In this document: piece after piece, positions 40,684 through 51,737 of the stretch | Layout: every line of letters starts with the position of its first letter | How positions within the stretch are numbered: position 1 is the first letter of the stretch | Assembly: GCA_037893225.1 (NCBI GenBank) | Contig: JAZGUH010000378.1 | Span: forward strand, 427,001 to 491,000 | Reading direction: 5' to 3' | Source: Hippasteria phrygiana | Lineage: Eukaryota > Echinodermata > Asteroidea > Valvatida > Goniasteridae | Length of the DNA: 64,000 nucleotides | Position numbers and translations under genes: made by a program | The notes under the pieces: model-generated | What the model was told of the DNA's origin: nothing | What the model saw: the letters and a program-made list of their open reading frames with translations, nothing else | Database searches by the model: none

Positions 40684-42079
40684 ATTTTAACATATTTTGT
40701 TGAATTGTTTTAACATGCGTTTGTAATTGTTTCATTGTAAATCGGCATATCTACATCACGATCTGTAAACGTACAGTTTCCCCTGTTTTTTGAAAAATGT
40801 GTATTTCTTAATTAATTAGACGGCGTGCTTCTTAATATTAGTTTTACGTATTCCTATAGTTTTCTTGCAATTCAACCAAAATATGGTAATTAGTTAAAAA
40901 AATCGTGCTAAAATATACATTCATTGTTTTGTTAATAGCCGTATGTGCTAAATGCGCACATTTATTTGTCTTTTAACGTACAACTCTGTATTTCAGCAGA
41001 CCAGCTTGTTTCAGAACACACGTATTAACTGATTCACCCAATCAGCAATGCGAATTATTTACGCGCGGTGATGTCCGATTGTGTATTGTGTATGCAGCTG
41101 CCGCATGTTTAACTTTGAAAAGTTGCACCAACGTTGCAAGTAGTCTAGTACATGTAATACTAGTATAAGTATAAGGTAACTGTTCCACTTTTGCTTGCAA
41201 TTTTATAGGCTAAATCCACATCTCAACAAGCTGCAGTATTTGACGAAATAATTGTTCGAGTAGTGGCGGTTTTAACACAACACTGTTTTACAGCAGTTGG
41301 ATGTTTCCGTTCCAGTCATAACAAATTGTTGTAAAAAATACACTGTTAAAAATTACGTTGTGGTATACAACTATTTACAGTTTTTCTTTCTGTATAACCA
41401 CATACAAACTCTGTTACAAACATTGTGTTTTTTTACAAGGAATTTCTTGTACATCAACAACTGCGCAATTGTAAACTGTACATTTACAAAGAAGTTCGGT
41501 AAATATACAAAGTTCTTTTAAAGAAAATTGTTCATTCACATAGAATCTACCGTTATCCTACATGAATCTCATTATGCGGCAGCTGACCAATCAGAATTGA
41601 GGAAATTTGTGTGCGCCAAAAAACATGTTAAATTGCTGTGTTTTAGTTCAAAAACACACTTTCTTGATCATAATAGGTAATTTGTCAAGCAATTCATGTA
41701 CAGAATTACTTTTATCCAAACATTATTAAATAATGGCATGTTACATCCCTGTTCGTGTTCAAAAAATCGAAACGGTTGTTAGCGAATTCGAACCATGACT
41801 TCATAATGGTTCGACCGAATGAATATATAACCAAAATGCGCTCTTCTCTCATATGTATGTTTAAGTAGTAGGCGCATGTACACCGTAGTATGTAATATGT
41901 TGGATTTCATAGTAATCACACTGTACAAATATTGTAAAAATATATAAACTGCACTCTTTAGATGTATACAGACCATATGTACACACACACAGCCCTTGAC
42001 TGCAGATTCTGCTTTTTAAATTTTGCAGATATCTGTAAAAGTTAAAAACAAAGCCCCCATTTAAATAACATTTTTGTAA
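40684..42079. other. AT-rich intergenic DNA
   Basis: No coding or repeat structure that I can support. Confidence 0.5.
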
Positions 42080-42515
42080 GCTTTAATAATTGTTGCAGGT
42101 TGTAAACACAAAAACGTACAAATCCTATATTTAGCATTTTACGGTTTTCCTGTATTTTGCCAAAACAAATTGGTCTGTTCATAACGTTTACAACATTTTT
42201 ATTTTTAAGTAATAACAAAATATCTGTAATTAAATATTGCAAATTTGACTGTTACATGAAATAACAGAAAGTGCTGGCAACTGAAATAACAGAAAGTGCT
42301 TGCATTTCTGTCAACTTCAATAATTGTTGCAGGTTGTAAACACAAAAAGCGTACATCCCATATTTAGCATTTCAGAGTTCGCTTGTATTTTGCCAAAACA
42401 AATTGGTTTGTTCAAAACGTTTACAACATTGTTATTCTTTTTAAATAACAAAATGTCTGTGATTACATTTTGCAAAATTAACTGTCAAATAAAAAAAAAC
42501 AGAAAGTGATGGCAA
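42080..42515. repeat. Two-copy tandem duplication, about 240-bp period
   Basis: Both copies contain AATAATTGTTGCAGGTTGTA, ATATTTAGCATTT, TTGCCAAAACAAATTGGT and CAGAAAGTG. Identity is moderate, so the duplication is old. Confidence 0.8.
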
Positions 42516-42522
42516 CTTTGTT

Positions 42523-42579
42523 GCAGTTTAGAATGTATTCTGGTTCCTAACATTGCATTGATTGACTTCGGTACTCTAT
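42523..42579. mobile_element. 3' fragment of an ATAGAGTACC-family MITE
   Basis: Matches the right half of 45891-46007 up to ACTTCGGTACTCTAT. Confidence 0.8.
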
Positions 42580-43159
42580 GGTGGCAGGCCTTCTAGAGCT
42601 GACGTCACGGTTCTGACATCCGGGCTACTAGTGTAAGTGGGATTGTTTAGGGGCGGGGCAACCGGCACATAAAAATTGTTTGTATTACAATAAAAATGCG
42701 AAAGATCAATTAAATATTTATTGATTACAACTCTAAACAATGCATTCTTCAATTTAGGTGAATTTTGTTTTCTATTTCGGTGACTTTTTAAGAACTTCTT
42801 CTAGAATGTTTACTCTGTTAACCTGAAATAGTTTAGTGGCCATGATCAAATCATAGACTGATCTGTGGTGGACCATTGGTGCATTCGTAATTTATCACCC
42901 ATATGAACATATGAAATCGCCATTTCAAGGCGCGTCGCGCCCACACCGACCATAACTCCTCTATTCCAACAGGGAAAATCTTCATTTAAACACCCTTAGA
43001 AGGCGCATGAATTCCTTTTTTGTGTCATGTAAAACCTGACGCTATTGGTCTAAATTCCCTAAGAATAAAGAAATAAGTAAGAATCAAAATATAGTGAACG
43101 GAACACGAATGTCGAAGTTCCTAGATTTCCCCTTCATTGGAAGCTCAGTGTAGGCCCCA

Positions 43160-43310
43160 CAGAGTACGGTACTCACGTCAGTTGAAACGACAACTGGCTC
43201 CAAACAAATTGAGCTTTCGACTGTTCTTTTTAACTATCAAGTCATGCAAACACATTGACACAGAATAAAGTATTCTGGTTCCAAACATTGCATTGACGTC
43301 ATCACTCTAT
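43160..43310. mobile_element. Diverged ATAGAGTACC-family MITE
   Basis: Ends AGAGTAC and ATCACTCTAT with the shared body TATTCTGGTTCCAAACATTG. Confidence 0.7.
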
Positions 43311-43880
43311 AAAGGATACCATATTTATTTTCGAATGGCAAAGTGGCGGTTTGTATTGTCGTCCTTTAAAATTCGACCCAGAGCCACTTTTCACTTAGGA
43401 TTTGGGCAAACTACTATGTTTGTACTGTCCTGCTGGCAATGTAGTTAACATTGGATCATTTTATTCCTGGTCATGAACCGTAACTTGACCCTGTATTGTA
43501 CTATCGGGGCCATGTAGCGCATTATGCAGAGGCACAGTCTGCAACTGAAAGTCAGCCAAGAGAAGCTGTTGTTTGCAATACTCGTCAAAGACGTGAGTTT
43601 ATATTTATGCAGTTCCGTACAGTGTATTTTGCAGGGCTACATATAATCGAGTCCCATCCAAGTCCGATGTTAGAACAGTGAAAAAGAGGACTAGGTGTCC
43701 AACTTGAAAACTCAATAAATGAGTTGAAATCTGATGGACTCGACGAGCCCTGCCTCTATTAACGTACACTTGAGGCTGGATTCTAAAGTACTTTTTTTTA
43801 GAGTGAAGATGGAATTTGCCTTGGGGACGATGTTAATTATATGCTCAGTGCTTTCCGAGCGCCTGTGGGGAAAATTCACA
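43311..43880. other. Unassigned intergenic sequence
   Basis: Short open frames only; none shows codon or motif support. Confidence 0.4.
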
Positions 43881-43951
43881 GGCTTACTCGGGCGGGACTC
43901 GAACCCACAACATACTGCTTACTAGTGCAGACGTCACAACCACTCGACCTT
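43881..43951 (-). mobile_element. tRNA-derived SINE head (Leu/Ser-like)
   Basis: On the minus strand a B box GGGTTCGAGTCCC and an A-box-like GTCGAGTGGTTGTG in tRNA spacing, with no good cloverleaf acceptor. Most likely a SINE promoter head. Confidence 0.6.
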
Positions 43952-45120
43952 TTTACTTTTTTTTAATACCATGGTGGTCTTAGAATTATGCCCGGCCTGG
44001 TCCAAACTCGCCAGGTATAGGCATGACTTCGGGAGCATACTCATTTTCGAAAGTGCCTTATAGTTTTTAATTCCTACTGGACTCTCCACTTTTTCACTAT
44101 TTTGACATCGGATTCGAATTGGGACTCGAGTATACAGCCCTGATATTTTGTGTGTTTTGATTCATATAGTCGCCGAATTTGTATTGGGTTAACATGTTAT
44201 GTTGCATAATTCTTTCGCGACATAATACAATGTTTAAAGACAGTATTGATTCGAGCGCTAACATGCTCGCTGTCTGCCGTGGTCGATATTTGTGAGTTCA
44301 AAATTACAATGTCTACTGTGTGCAACTCTGATGAGTAGGCCTACATGTCGCCCAGGCTGAAGACTTTATAGTCCATGGACCAGACAAAAAAATCGGTACC
44401 ACCTTAAAGGCAAAACTTTAGTGGTACTAAAATATTTGTAGGGTCAGTACATTTAAGTTAATATGTGATAACCTTGCCACACGAGCAGCTTAAGCCATCT
44501 ATTTTGGATGTTAGTGTTTTCCGCCCATAGCCACCCATGCACAATTGACTGAAATTGTATATTTGTTTCCATATTGGGCCTACACGTACGTTACCAGTAT
44601 ATGTTGTATGAGTTTACAGGCCAGCAAATAAACATGTTGGGATGCGTTTTCTCATTCAATCTATAGTGCAGTGCACATTATGTTCTTTGGGGGGGAAATT
44701 AGACTCCCTAGGGAGGTAGTAATGCTATAATAGCTGGACAAATCGCCTTTTTAGGGTTTGTCCATTCAACGCATAAGCTGCCACTCTGGAAGGGTTATCA
44801 TATCGAAACATAATCTAGGGATGTTGAACTATTCAAAAATGGCAACTAGAATTTGCCCACCAAAATGGTACCGATAAGTGAATTTTTGGGTCTAGGCCAA
44901 AGGTCCTCGAACTTGGGATAGAACGGTTTTGAATAGCTGACGTCATTAGCTTTCCAATGACATAAGACACAGCCTGATTGGCTAAATAGAAACGAAGCAC
45001 TGGTAAAATAAAATTAGTCTTACCAATATAAGTTTTCTTACGTCTTTATAGTGACCTGCCGAATCACCAATGGAATGTTCAATGTCTAACTCTGTGCATG
45101 TGTGTGTTGAGTATGTGTGC
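43952..45120. other. Unassigned intergenic sequence
   Basis: No gene or clear repeat found. Confidence 0.4.
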
Positions 45121-45200
45121 GTGTGTAAATACCGGCCTTCCGAAAAAGTATAAATAAAAGAGGGACAATGGGACGTCCACGGTTGCAGGTATTTACACAC
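45121..45200. mobile_element. Short MITE, GTGTGTAAATACC family
   Basis: 80 bp bounded by GTGTGTAAATACC and GGTATTTACACAC, with the shared CCTTCCGAAAAAGTATAAA body. Confidence 0.85.
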
Positions 45201-45440
45201 TGTGTGAGTGTGTTATAAGTCAACTCTCCCTGGCCTCTGCACACACAACATTTACAGGGCTTAGGCTTAGATTTTGCTTAAAATCGGGCAAAAATACATT
45301 TTTAATTACGAATGTCCCTTTAAAGATATGTTGTCTTTTTTTAAGTAAGCCGGGTCGACTTCGAAGATCAAGGACTTAGAGGATCCTTTAATCAGAAACA
45401 TCAACTTCGAGTGAGGCTGCAAATTGTCCAGCTTAATAAC
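45201..45440 (+). promoter_or_regulatory. Upstream region of the GH3 gene
   Basis: Immediately precedes the proposed ATG; no TATA box seen. Promoter role is inferred from position only. Confidence 0.35.
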
Positions 45441-48400
45441 ATGGCGGTCACTTGGAGTTTTCGCTGTGCATCCTGGGGGATTTCCTCCTCGCTCGTAGCT
45501 GCGGTGTTATCCAGCTGTGTCTTATCAACCGAGACTCATCTTGCCGCGCGAGTTTTAGCAGGTAAATTATTCTCTTGTAAACATGAATCGCTATAGAATA
45601 TTTTAAAAAGAAATTCAAAGAAATATATCGTACGGTTGGGTGCAGACAAGACGGAGTGCATAGGTGGGGTTACAAAGCTAAAGGCCATTCTTGGGTATCA
45701 GCTACAAAAAGAGATCGTATGGCTAACCCTGTAGAGGAATAGCCCTGTGTGCGCACTTTCCGGTTGAAAGTGAGAATGTCCGCGCTAAACAAAAACAGTG
45801 CTATTCAACAAATTCATTCATGCATGGATTAATGAATCACGCTATAAAATGCAGCGCAGCACACTATCAGCATAAAGTTGTTTACCTGCCATAGAGTACC
45901 GAAGTCTGACGTCAGTTGCCGCGGCAATGGTTCCAAACACATGCAGTTTAGAATGTATTCTGGTTCCAAACATTGCATTGATTGACGTCATCACTTCGGT
46001 ACTCTATTGAGATCACCGCTTTCAAACCAGGAAGTGAGCACAGATCGGTGCTCGTCAATTCGGGATTCCTCTATCAGTCCTATAAGGTTTTCCTATAGGC
46101 CCCTGGGTCCAGATTTAAAGAAATGATAAATTTTCTTTAGAAGCGAGGGACACGGATCACTATATGCTTTAAAATATTGAGGAAAAATCACTCCCTCCCC
46201 CTCCCCGAAAAAAAGTGTCCAAATACTGATGTAATGGCAAAAACGTCGACTTTTTAAGTGTTGTCGTTTTGTTATTTTGTTTTTGTTTTTGTTTTTTTGG
46301 GGTGTTTCATTTTTTTGTAGGGGTTTTCTTCGGTCTTTTTTTTTCAATCACTTTTATATTGTTTTCTTTATTAGGTGCCGGCGCGATACTACTCGGCATT
46401 TCATCCCTTATCGCCTTTCGCATCTCGTCACTCCGATGTTCTGAGAGCCACACCCTCAAGACCCTTCTCTTGTCATATAAAATGCACGAGATGGAACGAC
46501 TAGCCACGCCCTTCATCATGGCTAGGGCCAACCACATGTGGAAGCATCCGCGAGAAGCCCAGGAAGATCTGATTCGAGAGCTGACCAGGAGACATACCAA
46601 GACGGAGTACGGGCGCAAGAACCGTCTTGGAGAAATCCGATCCGTAGAAGATCTCCGTAGGAAGCATCCCCTGACAACGTACGACCACTTCAAGGGTTAC
46701 ATCCAGCGGCTGGCTGATGGAGAGGAAGGGGTCTTCCTTGACGAGAAGCCCAAGCGGTTTGCTGTCACTTCTGGAACGACTGGAGGCGGGAAACTTATAC
46801 CTTGGTCTGACCTGTGGTTGACTGGAAATGCTCAAGGCAAACAGCTCGTCCGCTTGGCTATCTATCGGGGCAGCAGCATTCCAAGCCCGGTACAGAAGCG
46901 CTGCCTTCTGTATACACATCCCAGAAGCACAGTCACAACAACTGGTGTGCTCGTTTCTTTGTATACATTCATCGATTTCAAGAAGGAGTCCTTGCGTTTA
47001 TCTGAACTCAGCTCTCCTCCCCCATCGCTCTGCATCTCAGACGCACCCACCGCTACCTACATCCACATGCTGTTTGCGATTGCTGACCCAAACCTAGCTC
47101 TGCTGTCTGCTATGTTCTCACCTCAACTCTACCGCGGTCTGAAGTTCCTGGAGACCAACTGGCAGGCGATGTTGGAGGACCTCTCTACCGGGCAGATCAA
47201 CGCTAAGCTCCCTCTGGATCCCGACGTGCGCCGGTCCCTCCAAGGTTATCTGAGACCGGATCAGGACCGCGTATCCCAGTTGAGGAGGGAATTCGAGAAA
47301 GGTTTTCAGGGAATCGCAAAGAGGATTTGGCCTTATCTGATCGCTCTTCAGGGAATCAATTTTGGATTTTGGAAGGAACTGCAAGAGACGTATGGCGAAG
47401 GTAAAAGCTCTTTTTCTTTGGCCAAACAGGAACGTTGATCATAAAATTATCCCAGTCATTAATTTATTAGGACCACGTTTTAGGCTTTTTCATCCTAGAA
47501 CGACCAGTTAGCCTTCTCGTCCGTAGTTTCCGTATTCCTTGGAAGCAGTACCGGTAGCGTATCCAGCTTTTTGTGCCAGGGAGGGCAAACAACGTCTGAA
47601 TCATCTTAAAATCGTCTTAAAAACACTATTTCTTTTTGTTTTTTTTATGACGCCTCAAATGCCGCCGGGGGGGGGGGGGGGGGGGGGGGGGGAGTTCCCC
47701 CTCCACCCCGCCCCCCACCCCCCCCCCCCCCCCCCCCCGCGCTGGATACGCCACTGCTTGGAAGATTTTCATTTAAATCTAAATTAAAAATTTTCATTTC
47801 ATTTTAGTTTAAATGCTTCTAAACAAGTCAGCTGAAAGATAAATTCATTATCCCCTCGCGGTCGTGAAACACGGAAAATGCTTCTGCGTCCCGTACGCCA
47901 CGTGGCTGAAATGGGACTAATTTGACGACATCGGTTTGATTAATATGAGATAAAATGGTGTTCACTTTCGGTATAGGCCTACCTTCTTTGCTCACCCTGT
48001 AAACTCACATTGTCTATCTCGTTTAACGATTTCATGGTTAGGTGTTCCGTGTGTCAGTGGGGTATACGGCGGTACAGAGGGAGGTTACCTTGCAGCTAAC
48101 ATGTGGATTAACGAGAAGGAACCAAGATATGTTCTTCTGCCTTCAGCTGCCGTCTTTGAATTCATCCCAGAAGAGCACAAGTACGGACACATTATACTCA
48201 AGATTTCGTTTTGTTCCCACCTTCAAGCACAAACAAGACTTTAGTGTGTAACACATAGGACCTCCTATTGTCCCCCTATTGTTCATACTTTTTGGCAAGG
48301 ACCCTCATTGGTTTTGTACACGATTTTCAAACGGGGACCTTTCTCAATCGGGGACCCTATTGTTTACTCTATTGTTAAAGGTCCCCTATTGAATGCAAAA

Positions 48401-50643
48401 ACAAACTCACACACACGTGTGTAAATACCGGCAATCGCGGACCTCCTATTGTCCCTCTTTTGTTTGTACTTTTCGGAGGCCTCTCATATGTTTTGTACAA
48501 GATTTTCAATCGTGGACGTTCAGTCAAACGTGGACCCTTTGTCTACGCCCTAACCCTTTTGTCCCAAATCCACGATTTCCGGTATTTACACACGCACTCT
48601 TTTGTTACACACCTTGTGTAGACATTCCTTTGTTCTCGTGTAGTTTAAAGACAAAACACATTTTAAAGTAGGCCTATTGTCCCTTGCACTTGTGACCAGT
48701 TTTTTGACGTGAATGTTCTTCATATTGCGACAAATAACCATAACCAAAAATGCCTCAAAGACAGCTTTTCAAAAACCCGTGCGAGCCCATGTAACGTCTT
48801 GAGATCCTACATTGTGTAGACATATTTTGTTTGCAGGTCCACACACTGATTGCAATGTAGAAACACTGAAACACCAACACATTAACACACGCAAGTCCTT
48901 GCATATACCTTCTGTGGACATTGATTTTTTGTCTTGTTTTATTACAGTTTTGAAGAAGATCCCAAGACCCTCTTAATAGACGAGGTGGAGGTTGGCGGGA
49001 AATATGAATTGGTGATGACCGCGCGGTCTGGACTGTACCGCTACAGGAACGGTGACGTCATCGAAGTGGTGGGATTCCACGAGAAGTGCCCCGTCATCCG
49101 CATGCTGTACAGGTAAAAGGAAAGAGCAAGAAAGCCAAGCTGAAGCAAACCAAACCAAATTACCCAAACTAAACCAAGCCGTACCAAGTAATACCAAGCC
49201 ATACCTAGCCAAACCAAGCCGTACCAAGCAAAACCAAGCAAAGCCAATGCAAGGCAAGGAAAACAAGCCATGCAAAGCCAATGCAAACCAAACCAAGCCA
49301 AGTTAAGCAGAGACAAACCAAGCCAAACCAAATTAAACTAAAGTAAACCAAATCAAACCAATTTAAACAAAGCTAGACCAAGCCAAGGCAACCGATGCAT
49401 GCCAATTACAGTTTATCAGAGCCAAGCCAAAACAAAACAAAACAAAACTTAGATTGGCCAAGCTACTCCAAACCAAACTATACTCTGCTGCGCCACACCA
49501 CACAAAATCCCACCAAGCCAAACTATCCCAACCCAACCCATCCCATTCCAAACTAACCCAACCCAACCTAACCCAACCCAAATTGAGTCACCAACCCCTT
49601 ACAACAAATTTCTTGGTTTTTCTTTTTTCAGGACAGGAGAGTACCTGAGCTTAGCGACCGAGAAAACTAACACCAAAGTCGTGGCCACTGCCTTAAAGGC
49701 TACCGCGGAAAACTGCTGGCCTGGGCTTCAACTGGTCAATTGGACATGCGCAGAGAGTCCTCTCTATGACCCCGACAGTTCTGGTATGCATAAAATTCAC
49801 TATATAAATATATAGTTCATGGTATTCACTATTATGCAAAACACTCCAGGAGTATTTTGTATGCATCAGTTTGCACGTGGGTCCACCTGTAAAACCAGTT
49901 GCACAAGCGAAGTAAATTTGTTGAGTTCTGTACTCTTATCCGGATTCCGGCCTCATATACGTTTTGTTAATTAATTTCGCTGCAGTTATATACATTATTA
50001 CAAAAATCAACAAAGTAAAATATGGAATGCACAAACCACATAGAATCGAGGTACAAACAACAAATACCTGTATTCATGATTCACTTTCTCCACCGTTTAA
50101 ATTACTATAATTTGAATACCCGAAGTCTCCCTTTTCTGGACTTGTACGGCAGGATTAGCGAAAATCCTAAAAGGCCTGATAATGACGCCCTTCTAACAAT
50201 TTGTCTTGATGCAGCGTTGTACTACGTTCTGTTTGTTGAAGTCGATCCTGGCGAAGGGAAGCTGGCTCTTACGGCGGAACAAAAGTCAAAGGTAAAGTTC
50301 ATTGTGTTTAATGATCTTAAGAATGTGATAATTATAATACTAGAAGCACCATCGAGGGAAAAAATACACTTAAGGTGCGCACGAAAATATCTATTAATCC
50401 TGGTCAATTTTTCCTTTTTAGTTTGACGAGTTTCTCCAGGAACATCAATACGTGTATAAATCCATGCGCGCCACTCACACCATGCTCCCAGCTATAGTGC
50501 ACGTGGTTAGACCAGGTACATTCATAGAGCTTCGAGATCTCATCGTTTCTCGCTCCTCGGGGTCAATCAACCAGTACAAGACGCCCCGCAAGATGAGGAC
50601 AGAGGAATATCTCCAGTGGCTGATGAAGAAGGTGATTGACTGA
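45441..50643 (+). CDS. GHDC: GH3 domain-containing protein, seven exons
   Basis: Exons: 45441-45561, 46375-47400, 48042-48180, 48948-49112, 49632-49783, 50215-50291 and 50422-50643. All six introns are GT-AG and phases join without a stop, giving 1,902 nt and 633 aa. ATG 45441 has a good context (AACATGGCG). Exon 1 plus the start of exon 2 encode hydrophobic segments, suggesting a signal anchor. GH3 landmarks: nucleotide-binding TSGTTGGGK near residue 172, YGGTEGG near 392 and YRYRNGDVIEVVGF near 460. GH3 proteins belong to the acyl-adenylating superfamily; plant members conjugate hormones to amino acids, whereas the animal member (GHDC/LGP1) has no settled substrate. Introns hold MITEs and low-complexity tracts. 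The reading frame looks intact. The gene may be a GHDC paralogue rather than the strict orthologue. Confidence 0.9.
45732..46073. mobile_element. MITE-like TIR element (TAGAGGAAT family) in intron 1
   Basis: Ends TAGAGGAAT and ATTCCTCTA; arms TGCGCACTTTCCGGTTGAAA and an inverted relative near 46020-46050. Interrupted by a 117-bp MITE. Confidence 0.8.
45891..46007. mobile_element. ATAGAGTACC-family MITE nested in the previous element
   Basis: Perfect 15-bp TIRs, ATAGAGTACCGAAGT and ACTTCGGTACTCTAT. Confidence 0.92.
47401..48041. other. GH3 intron 2 with G26 and C21 tracts
   Basis: G run 47667-47692 and C run 47718-47738, flanked by GCGTATCCAGC near 47552 and GCTGGATACGCC near 47741. A foldback or quadruplex-prone block. 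Confidence 0.9.
48417..48593. mobile_element. MITE, GTGTGTAAATACC family, in GH3 intron 3
   Basis: 177 bp with TIRs GTGTGTAAATACCGG and CCGGTATTTACACAC. A further degenerate copy seems to precede it at about 48250-48380. Confidence 0.88.
49120..49600. repeat. Degenerate CCAAR pentanucleotide repeat in GH3 intron 4
   Basis: Long run of AACCAAGCC, CCAAACC and CCAATGC words; low complexity. Confidence 0.85.
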
Positions 50644-51563
50644 GGCCAAGTCAACCGAATATTCTAATACCTTTTGCAGGTTCAAATGCATGTATTCGAG
50701 AAAAAAAATTACATAATTATGTATTGCACGTACAGATACAACTCTGATGCTATTTTAATAGAAGAGTTACGGCGCTTAGCAGAGGCAAATGCTGCATTTT
50801 TGTCGACGGAAACTTTCTTTTTGCACGGAGGTTTATTGTTCCCGTCCGTAAAACCCTTGACACTTATAAAATAATTACTGCAAAAACGCAGACTGGAGTT
50901 TGGTTTCTTGCTATCAGAACATTATAACTGCCCGCAATGATCTTGATACAAGAGGGGCATGCAAAGGAAATGTCGACCGGGCAGTCCATAATATCGATCG
51001 CCGCAAAAAAACACCGGCGTGCTTTGCGTGCAACTTTTTACCGGCGCGCGTCATCATGCCGTTGCAGCTGACGCGTGAACAAACTTGATGGGCGAGTATC
51101 GAATATTCGAATATTCGGTCAAACCCAGTTTCGAATAATGGAATAATAAATTATTCGAAAATGAACACCCATAAAGACAAAGACGGGTATCGATTACTCC
51201 TTTATGCGTCCTTTCCATAAGTGTGTTTTTAGGGTCCGTTTTTCGGTCCGTTTGGCGTTTGTTGCCTAAAGGAGCGCGAGTTATTAAACCATGCGCGTAT
51301 ATCCTATAACGAACACAAAACAATCCACAAACGTAATTGATCTATCGCCGTTTACGAGTTAACCACGCCCCTTAGAATGCCGTTATCGCCAGGGATCACA
51401 GTTAAATAGTCGTATCCTCATTGAGTGATCCAACAATGTCGCTTCCCATGTTGTATCGTAAAACTGGGTGTGATCCCTGGCGATACAGCACTCTGGGTTT
51501 ATGACTTCTGACTAGCACCCACCCGAACAAAGATACTTACAATTTTGGAGACCGCTAACATAG
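50644..51563. other. Sequence after the GH3 gene
   Basis: 3' untranslated and intergenic DNA; contains a palindromic GAATATTCGAATATTCGG near 51105. No second gene supported. Confidence 0.4.
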
Positions 51564-51638
51564 GGCAAGATAGCTCAGTTGGTAGAGCGCCGGTACGGTA
51601 TATTCCGGAGGTCGCAGGTTCGAATCCCACTCCTGCCA
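51564..51638 (+). tRNA. tRNA-like sequence, pseudogene or SINE head
   Basis: A box TAGCTCAGTTGG and B box GGTTCGAATCC are perfect and the acceptor pairs with one mismatch, but the anticodon arm pairs only CCGG/CCGG around an 11-nt loop and the T stem has two mismatches. No anticodon can be assigned safely. Confidence 0.5.
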
Positions 51639-51737
51639 GTTTCTTTGTTCACTTTGAAAATGTATACAAGTTTCCCTTGTGGATTGTTTGACGAATATTT
51701 CAAAGTTGTGAGAATCTTTTTATGGCGTCAAATTCGC

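Noticed and set aside
46307..47384. Antisense and alternative-frame ORFs over GH3 exon 2
   Set aside because: Shadows of a well-supported coding exon.
49363..49581. Trp/Leu-rich open frame antisense to the GH3 gene
   Set aside because: Translation of the degenerate CCAAR repeat in intron 4.
51564..51638. A second functional tRNA gene
   Set aside because: The anticodon arm and T stem do not pair properly; kept only as a tRNA-like sequence.
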